DNA of 64,000 nt, taken from the NCBI RefSeq assembly GCF_013393325.1, contig NZ_QJRC01000095.1, forward strand, positions 434,001 through 498,000. Reading direction: 5' to 3'. A program made the position numbers and the translations under genes. Of this stretch, positions 9,488-17,833 are shown one piece after another. Source of the stretch: Pseudomonas hunanensis (GTDB lineage: Bacteria; Pseudomonadota; Gammaproteobacteria; Pseudomonadales; Pseudomonadaceae). The notes under the pieces are model-generated. The model worked only from the letters and a program-made list of their open reading frames with translations, ran no database searches and was not told where the DNA came from. Each line of letters starts with the position of its first letter. Position 1 is the stretch's first letter.

Positions 9488-10801
9488 ATGAGCATACGTA
9501 TTACCCACCTGAGCGTTCGTGACATCCGTTTCCCCACTTCGCTGTCGCTGGATGGCTCCGACGCCATGAACAGCGCCCCCGACTATTCGGCGGCCTACGT
9601 GGTGCTGCACACTGACGCAGCAGCCCTTGAAGGCCACGGCCTGACCTTCACCATCGGCCGTGGCAACGAGATTTGCGCGGCAGCGGTGCAGTCGCTGGCC
9701 CCCCTTATCGTCGGCCTTACCCTTGAAGAAATCACCGCCGACATGGGCGCTTTCTGGCATCGCTTTACCGTCAGCGACAGCCAGCTGCGCTGGCTGGGCC
9801 CGGAAAAGGGCGTGATCCACCTGGCCACTGCCGCCATCATCAATGCCGTATGGGACCTGTGGGCCAAGCACGAGGGCAAGCCCGTCTGGAAGCTGCTGGC
9901 CGACATGACACCCGAACAGCTGGTGCACTGCCTGGACTTCAGCTACGTCACCGATGTGCTCACACCCGAAGAAGCCATCGCCCTGCTGCGCCGTCAGGCA
10001 CCGGGCAAAGCCCAGCGCGAGGCGCAGATGCTGCGTGAAGGCTACCCAGGCTACACCACTGCACCGGGCTGGCTGGGCTACAGCGAAGAGAAAATGCGCA
10101 CGCTGGCCCGCGAGGCCGTGGCAGACGGTTGGACCCATATCAAGCAGAAGATCGGTGCCGACCTGGAAGAGGACATCCGCCGCGCCAGCATCCTGCGCGA
10201 AGAAATTGGCTGGGACCGCACCTTGATGATGGACGCCAACCAGGTGTGGAGCGTGGAGCAGTCTATTGCCAACATGCGCCGCCTGGCTGCCTTCGAACCA
10301 CTGTGGATCGAAGAGCCGACCAGCCCCGACGACATCCTCGGCCACGCCACCATACGCCAGCGCATCGCGCCGATTGGCGTGGCCACCGGTGAGCATTGCC
10401 ATAACCGGGTGATGTTCAAGCAGATGTTCCAGGCCGGTGCGCTGGACTTCTGCCAGCTGGACGCAGCCCGCCTGGGTGGCCTGAACGAAGTGCTGATCGT
10501 ACTGCTGATGGCGGCCAAGTACGACGTGCCGGTGTGCCCGCACGGCGGTGGCGTCGGGCTGTGCGAATATGTGCAGAACATTGCCTTGTTCGACTACATC
10601 GCGGTGTCGGCCTCGTTGCACAACCGGGTGCTGGAGTATGTCGACCACCTGCACGAGCACTTCATCGACCCGGTGGTGATCCGACGCGGGCGCTACATGC
10701 CGCCACAACGCCCCGGTTACAGCATTGAAATGCACGCCGAGACCCTGGAGCGCTACCAGTACCCCAATGGCGCAGTGTGGCTCGACATCAACCGCTCCTG
10801 A
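9488..10801 (+). CDS. L-fuconate dehydratase-like enolase superfamily enzyme
   Basis: 437 aa. The N-terminus VRDIRFPTSLSLDGSDAMN and FTIGRGNE are characteristic of the L-fuconate dehydratase (FucD) family. The barrel domain has IKQKIG (catalytic Lys), MMDANQVW (metal Asp), IEEPTSPDD (metal Glu), GEHCHN (metal Glu) and PHGGGVGLCEYVQ (catalytic His). FucD removes water from L-fuconate to give 2-keto-3-deoxy-L-fuconate; homologues also take related aldonates such as D-arabinonate. It is followed 66 bp later by an MFS transporter. Confidence 0.85.
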   Translation: MSIRITHLSVRDIRFPTSLSLDGSDAMNSAPDYSAAYVVLHTDAAALEGHGLTFTIGRGNEICAAAVQSLAPLIVGLTLEEITADMGAFWHRFTVSDSQLRWLGPEKGVIHLATAAIINAVWDLWAKHEGKPVWKLLADMTPEQLVHCLDFSYVTDVLTPEEAIALLRRQAPGKAQREAQMLREGYPGYTTAPGWLGYSEEKMRTLAREAVADGWTHIKQKIGADLEEDIRRASILREEIGWDRTLMMDANQVWSVEQSIANMRRLAAFEPLWIEEPTSPDDILGHATIRQRIAPIGVATGEHCHNRVMFKQMFQAGALDFCQLDAARLGGLNEVLIVLLMAAKYDVPVCPHGGGVGLCEYVQNIALFDYIAVSASLHNRVLEYVDHLHEHFIDPVVIRRGRYMPPQRPGYSIEMHAETLERYQYPNGAVWLDINRS

Positions 10802-10867
10802 CCCACAGACCTGGGTGTGCCGTGGCCACACGGCACGCCACCAGCACTTTTCATGGGGAAAAAAACA

Positions 10868-12169
10868 ATGACAACCCTCACCCGCGCAGCGGCTTCGGCC
10901 CCTGCCGCCACGAACGAACAGCGCCTGAACAGCTTGCTGCTACGCAGATTGATGCCACTGCTCATCGTCGTCTACGTGATGAGCTTTCTTGACCGCACCA
11001 ACATCGCCCTGGCGAAAGCGAGCATGGGCATCGACCTGGGCCTTTCGGCAGCAGCCTATGGCCTGGGCGCTGGCTTGTTCTTTCTCACCTATGCCCTGGC
11101 CGAAGTGCCCAGCAACCTGATCATGCACCGGGTGGGCGCGCGCTTCTGGATCACCCGCATCATGATTACCTGGGGCCTGCTCTCGGCGGGCATGGCCTTC
11201 GTCCAGGGTGAAACGTCGTTCTACATCATGCGCCTGTTGCTGGGGGTGGCCGAAGCGGGCCTGTTCCCCGGTGTAATGTTGTACCTGACCTACTGGTTCG
11301 ACCGCGAACAGCGCGCCCGCGCCACCGGTTACTTCCTGCTGGGCGTGTGCCTGGCCAACATCCTCAGTGGCCCGCTGGGCGGTGCCCTGCTGGAAATGGA
11401 TGGTGTGCTGGGCTGGCACGGCTGGCAGTGGCTGTTCGTGCTCGAGGGCCTGCCTGCCGTGGCCTTGGCCTTCGTGGTGTGGAAAAAGCTGCCGGACGGC
11501 CCGGCCTCGGCGCCCTGGCTGTCGGCCGCCGACGCCCAGGACATCGAACGCCGCCTGGCCGCCGAACGGGCTGCCGCACCGCAGCAGAGCAAGCTGGGGC
11601 AGATGTTCCGCGACCGGCAGATCTGGCTGGCGATCGGGGTGTACTTCGTGCACCAGATCACCATCTACACGGTGATTTTCTTCCTGCCCGGCATCATCAG
11701 CACCTACGCTGCCCTATCACCCTTCCAGGTCGGCCTGCTGACAGCAGTGCCCTGGATTGCCGCTGCCATAGGCGCCGCCACCTTCCCACGCCTGGCCACC
11801 TCACCGCGCCGCTGCCGCACGCTGCTGTTCTTCGGCCTGTTGACCATGGCCACCGGGTTGCTGCTGGCATCGCTGAGCAGCTCCTTCATTGGCCTGATCG
11901 GTTTTTCCCTTACCGCACTGATGTTGTTCGTGGTGCAGTCGATCATCTTTGTCTTCCCCTCCAGCCGTCTGAGCGGTAACGCACTGGCGGCGGGCCTGGC
12001 CTTCGTCACCACCTGTGGCCTGTTGGGTGGCTTCGTCGGGCCGTCGGTGATGGGGTTGATCGAGCAGACCACCGGTAGCACCCGCCATGGTCTATGGATC
12101 ATTGCAGCATTGCTCGTATTGGCGGCACTGGTCAGTACCCGTTTGCGCCAAGGGCAGGAACAACACTAA
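10868..12169 (+). CDS. MFS transporter, ACS family
   Basis: 433 aa from ATG 10868, which follows GGGGAAAAAAACA. A longer in-frame start at 10817 lacks a ribosome-binding site. About 12 membrane segments; the FLDRTNIALAKASM motif near residue 45 and the VWKKLPDGP linker after helix 6 mark the anion:cation symporter family (tartrate, galactonate and phthalate-type carriers). Directly downstream of the fuconate dehydratase-like gene, so it probably imports that enzyme's substrate. Confidence 0.82.
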   Translation: MTTLTRAAASAPAATNEQRLNSLLLRRLMPLLIVVYVMSFLDRTNIALAKASMGIDLGLSAAAYGLGAGLFFLTYALAEVPSNLIMHRVGARFWITRIMITWGLLSAGMAFVQGETSFYIMRLLLGVAEAGLFPGVMLYLTYWFDREQRARATGYFLLGVCLANILSGPLGGALLEMDGVLGWHGWQWLFVLEGLPAVALAFVVWKKLPDGPASAPWLSAADAQDIERRLAAERAAAPQQSKLGQMFRDRQIWLAIGVYFVHQITIYTVIFFLPGIISTYAALSPFQVGLLTAVPWIAAAIGAATFPRLATSPRRCRTLLFFGLLTMATGLLLASLSSSFIGLIGFSLTALMLFVVQSIIFVFPSSRLSGNALAAGLAFVTTCGLLGGFVGPSVMGLIEQTTGSTRHGLWIIAALLVLAALVSTRLRQGQEQH

Positions 12170-12192
12170 GTAGTACGCAATTTCACGCCCCT

Positions 12193-12287
12193 GCCAGGAG
12201 CAGCCTTGTGTTACGAAAAAGCCATGAATGCCTCATGCAGTTATTTGGCATGCCGACCCTTTCGCAGCACAAGGCTACTGCTACAGG
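12193..12287. repeat. Degenerate REP pair
   Basis: CCAGGAGCAGCCTTGTGTTACGA and, inverted, TTCGCAGCACAAGGCTACTGCTACAG flank about 45 bp. This is a decayed version of the REP pair at 1861-1976. It lies between convergent genes and its right end just enters the 3' end of the MocR-like gene. Confidence 0.65.
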
Positions 12288-13633
12288 TTGCGAGTACGAC
12301 GCCCGCAACGCGGCTCCAACGCCTGTGCCAAGCGCGTTACCGCCTGTTGCAGATCATCCGGGTGCCCCCCCAACCACATCAATGCCAGGTATTGCGTGTA
12401 GCGCCCCTGCAGGCTGAACTGCTCGCCGGACAGCACATGCAACGGTGAGCCTGCCAACGCTGCGTTAATACCCTCCCACACCAGCGGCTGACGGAAGCGC
12501 ACCCACAGCATCTGCCCGCCTTGCGGCATCTCCAGCACCACCCGCTGGCCGAATTGCAACGCCAGCACACGCGCCAGGCATTGCGTGCGCCTTTGCAGGT
12601 CCAGGCGTAACTGTACCCATTGCGTCTCGATTTCCCCCTTGCCCAGCATGTGCGCAAGCGCCTGCAAGCGTAGCGGCGCCAGCCGAAATGCTCGCTCGGC
12701 GAACGCCTTGGCCAACTCGGCGTCACGGCTCAGTAAATAGGCATACGGCGCTTCGGGCCCCACCGCAGCCTCGAACGTGCCCATCACCAACAGCCAACGC
12801 GGGTCCACCCAGTCGCGCAAGCGTTTGTTCGGTGGCCCGCTGTAACAGAGTTCGCTGTCCAGGTCGTTTTCCAGCAACCACACAGGGTACTGGCCAAGCA
12901 ATAGACCAAGCTGCTGCTGATAGTACGGTGAAAGCAGCCGCCCTTGTGGCATGCCCAGGCACGATGGCATGACCAGCATGTTTACCGGCTCGCTCCCCAG
13001 CAACCTGGCCAAGGCAGGCAGGTCTGGGTTGCCCTGAGCATCCAGTGGCACCTCCAATACGCGCATGCCAGCACGCGCCAAGGCGCGTAAAACCTGCCAG
13101 CAACAGGGCGAATGTACCAGCACAGTACCGCCATGCAAGGCCAGCGCCGCGAGCAGTGTCTCGATCAACGCCAGCACATCGGGGGCCAGTTGCACATCAT
13201 CGGCACGCCAGTACTGGCTGGAGGAGCGGGTATAGCGTTCAGCAATGGCATTGCGCAATCGGGTGCTGCCAAGCGCATCCCAGGGTGCAACGCTGCAGTC
13301 ACGTTGGCGGGCCAGGCGCCGCTCGTGGCCTAGCAGAATGCGCTCCAACAGCGGCTGCGCCGGCAAGGGAGGCTGCCTGTGCGTAGCCACGGCCTGTTCT
13401 TTGCCAGCGTTATCCACGTAATAGCCCGACCTCGGCCGGCAGTGCACGCGGCCCTCTTCTTCCAGCAGGCTATAGGCATTCTGTACCGTGGCCAACGACA
13501 CCCGCAGCCGCCGGGACAGCGCACGCAATGACGGTAACCGGCATGGGCCATCGCCAGCAGCCTGATCGATCAATGCTTCCAGGTAGCGATACACCTTGCG
13601 ATACGCGAACTCGCCGGCGGTCGCTCGCCCCAT
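12281..13633 (-). CDS. MocR-like regulator with a degenerate PLP-binding domain
   Basis: 450 aa from the ATG that overlaps the upstream stop (TGATG). Residues 8-73 form a GntR-type winged helix (RLPSLRALSRRLRVSLATVQ, then SGYYV), followed by an aminotransferase fold. In normal MocR proteins the cofactor is held by EDDY and GSFSK motifs. Here they read ENDL (Asn256, Leu258) and GTFEA (Ala289), so the PLP-contacting Asp, Tyr and Schiff-base Lys are all replaced. The protein is full length with no frameshift, so it is probably a functional regulator that no longer binds PLP covalently. Co-translated with the 461-aa unknown protein. Confidence 0.78.
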   Translation of the reverse strand: MGRATAGEFAYRKVYRYLEALIDQAAGDGPCRLPSLRALSRRLRVSLATVQNAYSLLEEEGRVHCRPRSGYYVDNAGKEQAVATHRQPPLPAQPLLERILLGHERRLARQRDCSVAPWDALGSTRLRNAIAERYTRSSSQYWRADDVQLAPDVLALIETLLAALALHGGTVLVHSPCCWQVLRALARAGMRVLEVPLDAQGNPDLPALARLLGSEPVNMLVMPSCLGMPQGRLLSPYYQQQLGLLLGQYPVWLLENDLDSELCYSGPPNKRLRDWVDPRWLLVMGTFEAAVGPEAPYAYLLSRDAELAKAFAERAFRLAPLRLQALAHMLGKGEIETQWVQLRLDLQRRTQCLARVLALQFGQRVVLEMPQGGQMLWVRFRQPLVWEGINAALAGSPLHVLSGEQFSLQGRYTQYLALMWLGGHPDDLQQAVTRLAQALEPRCGRRTRNL

Positions 13634-15018
13634 CAAGGCAGCCCCACAAAGCCGCGCCGCCGCCCCGACGCCTGCCGCGGCAACAACCTCAGGTGCACAT
13701 CGCGGCGGGCCAGATAGTTAAGCAGACGCCAGGCAGTCAGCGGCAACTGCCCGGCATAAATCGCCCGCAATTGGCCCAGCGGCATGCCACTTGTGTTCAC
13801 CAACCAGGCTTTTACCGCATCGGGGCAGGGTTTACCTTGCAAGGCCCTGTGCAGGTACGGCAACGCTACCAGCATGTCGGCATGCCGACACTGCAAGAAC
13901 CGCTCGAGGTTTTTCCCCTGCCTGGCAAAGGGGCTGAACAGCAAGCACACCAATTGGGTCTGATTGATGCCGTAGGCTTTGCCGAGTTGCAACTGATGTG
14001 CCTCGCGCTGTTTGCTACCGGCCACCTGCCCTGCCAGCCGCAGCGCTGGACGACCAGCCTGTGGCTCCAGACTGCGCGCACGCAGTTGGTGCAACTGTGC
14101 CATGGTTAGCGAGTCGACGAATTCCGACAGTGGCAAAGCATCCGGGACGGCCTCGAAACCACACCCCAGCATGGCATCAAGCGGCTGCTCTTCAAGCAAG
14201 TGCGGCAGCAAGTCATCAAGGGCTAACAGCCGCACCGTCGCCCCTTCCGGTGCAGCACCCAATGCCGGCTCTGCCAGGCTACCCTGCGCGCCACCGGCAG
14301 CGCCATGTAACCGGCCCAAGCCATTCACCAGCGCCGCCAGGCACTGGTGTACCGCATACGGACCGCGCTCCCCGGCAAGGCGCAGGCTACGCCTCGCCCA
14401 CGCCAGGTATCGACGGCGCTGAAAGGCGGGTATAGCCGTGACCAATGCATCGGCGGGCGCCTCTGCCAGCAGCGCAAAACCAACGGCACCCGCCAGTTCC
14501 AGGTGCAAGCGGCTACCCAGCAGGGCTTCGGGCCTGGCATCGATCAGGTGGCCGAACATCAACATGGCGTCCTTTGCCAGTATCCAATGCTCGGGCGTTG
14601 CCGAGGGCCGACGGCTGAACGGCACAACCGTGCCCCCCTCGATCATCTGCAATTGCACCCGCGGGTCATCCTGCATGAACAAGGCGCTGAAACTGCGCTC
14701 GTGAGCCTCCAGCGTGGCACCATCGACAACCGGCAGGCTGACCACCAGCACCCGCAACTGGAAGGTTTCCGGGGCACGCAGGGCAATACTCAGTTGCGCG
14801 GCACGCAGCATGGCAAGCAGCCGGATGCCCTGGGGATCACTGCCTTGCAATACCTGCAAACGGAAGGTACCGATGTATTCGGGCCCGCCGGCAGCAACCA
14901 GCAGCCGTTGTATCAGCAACTGCAGGGAAGCACGTTGTGCCTGGGACATGTGGCTCAGCAAGCGTTCGAGCACTTGCTGGTAGATATAATGCATTGCCTG
15001 GTCGTGAATAGCAGTCAC
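13633..15018 (-). CDS. Conserved-looking protein of unknown function, 461 aa
   Basis: Not recognised. GTG start at 15016-15018 with a good GAGGTGA ribosome-binding site seven bases upstream. Rich in Leu, Ala, Arg and Gln, no signal peptide or membrane segment, probably cytosolic and mostly helical. The C-terminal third has a basic tail (RDVHLRLLPRQASGRRRGF). The gene overlaps the MocR-like regulator by one base, which implies translational coupling and a shared task. Codon use and GC match the core-like flanks. Confidence 0.7.
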   Translation of the reverse strand: MTAIHDQAMHYIYQQVLERLLSHMSQAQRASLQLLIQRLLVAAGGPEYIGTFRLQVLQGSDPQGIRLLAMLRAAQLSIALRAPETFQLRVLVVSLPVVDGATLEAHERSFSALFMQDDPRVQLQMIEGGTVVPFSRRPSATPEHWILAKDAMLMFGHLIDARPEALLGSRLHLELAGAVGFALLAEAPADALVTAIPAFQRRRYLAWARRSLRLAGERGPYAVHQCLAALVNGLGRLHGAAGGAQGSLAEPALGAAPEGATVRLLALDDLLPHLLEEQPLDAMLGCGFEAVPDALPLSEFVDSLTMAQLHQLRARSLEPQAGRPALRLAGQVAGSKQREAHQLQLGKAYGINQTQLVCLLFSPFARQGKNLERFLQCRHADMLVALPYLHRALQGKPCPDAVKAWLVNTSGMPLGQLRAIYAGQLPLTAWRLLNYLARRDVHLRLLPRQASGRRRGFVGLP

Positions 15019-15490
15019 GAAATCACCTCATCAACTTCATGCAGCCAGCGAATGCCGAGCCAAACACTGGCGCGTCGACATACCCTGAACTTTTCCAGAA
15101 GAAATTTCCTACAACAAAATGAAAGTAATGACGTAACCCTTCACTGTCGCCAAGCCATCGAAAAATAACCACCACTGCGACGGCCAGCCGCTGCCACACA
15201 CCGCCCTACTCCAGGCATAGCCATGCTCATTCCACGCTCCTTGCGCAAACTATCATTGGGCCATTATCGAGAGGAATTCAGAGCGAATTGAAGACACAGT
15301 TCACGGTAAAAAAACCATTCAGCAAAAGTGCGACCCCACATTGCACCCCAGAGAAAAAGAGTTCAAGCCTGAATACTTGGCGCAATATTTCCAACACCCC
15401 GAAAGTCATCGACCAGAATGTAGTCCGTGTCGTATTTAATTGTAGGAACGCTCCTACTTTTTAAGACTTAAATCATTTTACCCCACGCAT
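15019..15490. other. AT-richer intergenic region with a miniature REP-like palindrome
   Basis: About 470 bp without a credible gene. It should hold the promoter of the minus-strand unknown/MocR pair. At 15442-15456 GTAGGAACGCTCCTAC is a near-palindrome made of just the two outer ends of the REP consensus, apparently a collapsed REP pair. Nothing else was recognised. Confidence 0.5.
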
Positions 15491-15517
15491 AAAAAAACCC
15501 GGGACGCTGCCCGGGCT
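15491..15517 (-). terminator. Rho-independent terminator of mexS
   Basis: On the minus strand CCCGGGCAGCGTCCCGGG is followed by seven T residues, a classic GC stem with a U-tract, about 22 bp after the mexS stop. Confidence 0.9.
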
Positions 15518-15538
15518 TTCCGATAACACAAAGAACCG

Positions 15539-16561
15539 TCAGTGTTGTGCCATGTCCAGCACCACACGTCCGCCACACGGGCATTGGTCCATATAGCGAT
15601 GCGCGTCCACCACCTGCTCGAACGGGTACACCTTGATGATCTGCGGTGTCAGCAACTGGTCGGCAGTGAACTGGTTGATATCGCGCAAGGCACGCTGCAG
15701 TGCCACCTGATCCTGGCTGATACCAAGTTCTGGTTTGCCGGTGAAGTTGCCGATGCAGTGGACATAGAACTGAATGTTCTTCTGAAATGCCGCACAGGCC
15801 GGGAACGGCGTCTGGTTGCCGCCTTGCAGGCCATACAGCACCAGGCTGCCACGCGGTGCCAGCACATCACCCAGCAGCGACATCTGCGGCCCACCCATGC
15901 CATCGAGGACCATGTCCACACCACGGCCATCGGTGTACTTGCCAATCTGCAGCAGCAGGTCCTGCTCTTCGGTAACGATCACTTTGTCGGCACCCAGGCC
16001 CAGCAGGTACTCACGCTGCTCCGCTTCCTTGGTGGCGGCGAACACTTTCAGCCCCAGTGCCTTGCCCAGTTGCACGAAAGCAGGGCCGGCGCAATGGCTG
16101 GCATCGGTGACCAACGCAGTCTGACCCGCCTTGGCCCGCGCCAGGTCGACGTAGGCGAAATAGGCGATCAGCAGCGGCGTATAGTGCACGCTGGCCTCAA
16201 TGGGGGTGAGTACATCCGGGTAGCGGGTAATGGCAGTGCGCGGCAGCACGATGACATCACCATACACCGGGTGGTCGTTGGCACTGGTGGCCGGGAAGCT
16301 GGCAACCCGATCACCGACGGCAATGTCTTCGACCCCTTCACCGACCGCAGTCACCACCCCAGCCATTTCGTGGCCGATCCCCGCTGGCAGGCGTGCCTGG
16401 GATGGTGCCAGGTTCTGGCGCCAAAGCACGTCATACCAGCTGACGCCAATCGCCTCGACGCGGATCTGTACCTCGTCGACAGCGGGTGACGGTTCGGCCT
16501 GCTCCTCGCAACGGAGCACATCGGCAGCGCCGAACTTGTGGAAACGGATCATGCGGGACAT
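15539..16561 (-). CDS. mexS: MexS-like quinone oxidoreductase/zinc-type alcohol dehydrogenase
   Basis: 340 aa medium-chain dehydrogenase. GroES-like N-terminal domain with GHEMAGVVTAVGEGV, then a Rossmann domain with LGADKVIVTEE and GRGVDMVLDGMGG. The zinc-ligand cysteines of true alcohol dehydrogenases are absent, as in quinone oxidoreductases. Divergent from a clear mexT homologue, exactly the P. aeruginosa mexS-mexT arrangement. There, loss of MexS activates MexT, probably by letting toxic electrophiles accumulate. ATG start; strong terminator behind the gene. Confidence 0.8.
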   Translation of the reverse strand: MSRMIRFHKFGAADVLRCEEQAEPSPAVDEVQIRVEAIGVSWYDVLWRQNLAPSQARLPAGIGHEMAGVVTAVGEGVEDIAVGDRVASFPATSANDHPVYGDVIVLPRTAITRYPDVLTPIEASVHYTPLLIAYFAYVDLARAKAGQTALVTDASHCAGPAFVQLGKALGLKVFAATKEAEQREYLLGLGADKVIVTEEQDLLLQIGKYTDGRGVDMVLDGMGGPQMSLLGDVLAPRGSLVLYGLQGGNQTPFPACAAFQKNIQFYVHCIGNFTGKPELGISQDQVALQRALRDINQFTADQLLTPQIIKVYPFEQVVDAHRYMDQCPCGGRVVLDMAQH

Positions 16562-16591
16562 CGCATACCTCGCCTTTGTGAACCTCTAATT

Positions 16592-16636
16592 ACCACTGAC
16601 TTTATCCGGGCTTTGCTCGTTAGACCATCAGTGGTC
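16592..16636. promoter_or_regulatory. Inverted repeats in the mexS-mexT divergent promoter region
   Basis: ACCACTGA at 16592 is inverted as TCAGTGGT at 16628, and the latter lies in a smaller palindrome GACCA-N4-TGGTC (16623-16636). ATCA and GTCGA elements of a nod-box-like MexT site also occur here. Likely MexT operator. Confidence 0.5.
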
Positions 16637-16767
16637 ATTAATAGTCGACATGCTTGTCATCGATTGGGCACCTGACTTTCCCTGCGATTGGTCCCCCTAA
16701 ACCCGTGCAGGGTAACAGCCTTTGGCCTTAAGATTCACCCCTGCCCCACTTTAGGCGAAGCACACCG

Positions 16768-17682
16768 ATGAATCGAAACGACCTGCGTCGCGTAGACCTC
16801 AACCTGCTGATCGTGTTCGAAACGCTGATGCACGAGCGCAGCGTGACCCGTGCCGCGGAAAAACTGTTCCTCGGCCAACCGGCCATCAGCGCAGCCTTGT
16901 CGCGCTTGCGCAACCTGTTCGACGACCCGCTGTTCGTGCGCACCGGCCGCAGCATGGAGCCATCGGCACGGGCCCACGAGATCTTCGCCCTGCTGTCGCC
17001 GGCGCTGGATTCGATTTCCACGGCGGTCAGCCGCGCCGCCGAATTCGACCCAGCCACCAGCAACGCAGTGTTCCGCATCGGCCTCTCGGATGACGCCGAG
17101 TTCGCCTTGCTGCCGCAACTGCTCAAGCGTATTCGCGCCGAAGCCCCTGGTATCGTGCTGGTGGTGCGACGGGTCAACTACCTGCTGATGCCCACGCTGC
17201 TGGCCTCGGGCGAGATTTCGGTGGGTGTCAGCTACACCAGCGAACTGCCGGCCAATGCAAAGCGCAAGGTGCTGCGCCGCAGCATGCCTAAACTGCTGCG
17301 GGCCGACAGCGTACCCGGCAACATCACCCTGGACGACTTCTGCGCACGGCCGCATGCACTGGTGTCGTTTGCCGGGGACCTGTCTGGCTTCATCGATGAA
17401 GCCCTGGAAGAACTTGGCCGCAAGCGGCATGTCGTGCTGGCGGTGCCGCAGTTCAACGGGCTGGGGAGCTTGCTGGCGGGCACCGATATCGTCGCCACGG
17501 TGCCGGACTACACCGCAGAGGCGTTGACGGCGGCGGGCGGGTTGCGCGCCGAGGACTTGCCCATACCCGTGCGCAGTTTCGAACTGCACATGGCCTGGCG
17601 CGGGGCGCAGGACAACGACCCGGCGGAGCGGTGGCTGCGGTCGCGGATACAGATGTTCTTCGGGGATCCCGATAGCTTGTGA
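16768..17682 (+). CDS. mexT: MexT-like LysR-type regulator
   Basis: 304 aa. The opening MNRNDLRRVDLNLLIVFETL and the tail RSRIQMFFGDPDSL match MexT as I know it. Helix-turn-helix at about residues 22-45 (RSVTRAAEKLFLGQPAISAA), then a redox-responsive effector domain. MexT activates the mexEF-oprN efflux operon and mexS in P. aeruginosa. Here the gene is intact but is followed by an integrase instead of an efflux operon. Confidence 0.85.
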   Translation: MNRNDLRRVDLNLLIVFETLMHERSVTRAAEKLFLGQPAISAALSRLRNLFDDPLFVRTGRSMEPSARAHEIFALLSPALDSISTAVSRAAEFDPATSNAVFRIGLSDDAEFALLPQLLKRIRAEAPGIVLVVRRVNYLLMPTLLASGEISVGVSYTSELPANAKRKVLRRSMPKLLRADSVPGNITLDDFCARPHALVSFAGDLSGFIDEALEELGRKRHVVLAVPQFNGLGSLLAGTDIVATVPDYTAEALTAAGGLRAEDLPIPVRSFELHMAWRGAQDNDPAERWLRSRIQMFFGDPDSL

Positions 17683-17797
17683 CTGAATTCCATCAAGATC
17701 CAAAAATACCAATAAAATCAGTGTCTTAATCTTATTTTACGTCCAAGGCCGTCCGTCGTATTCCACTCGTTTCCAACGCTCCTGCGGGTATATTTTT

Positions 17798-17829
17798 GGG
17801 TACTTTTCCTGTTTCGAAAAAAAGTACCC
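17798..17829. promoter_or_regulatory. 10-bp inverted repeat abutting the integrase start
   Basis: GGGTACTTTT at 17798 and AAAAGTACCC ending at 17829 form a perfect stem with a 12-base loop, four bases before the integrase ATG. It could be a leader hairpin limiting integrase translation, or a recombinase arm or excisionase site. Confidence 0.45.
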
Positions 17830-17833
17830 GCAC

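Noticed and set aside
9407..10831. 474-codon open frame antisense to the fuconate dehydratase-like gene
   Set aside because: Shadow of a high-GC gene; no family features and low-complexity composition.
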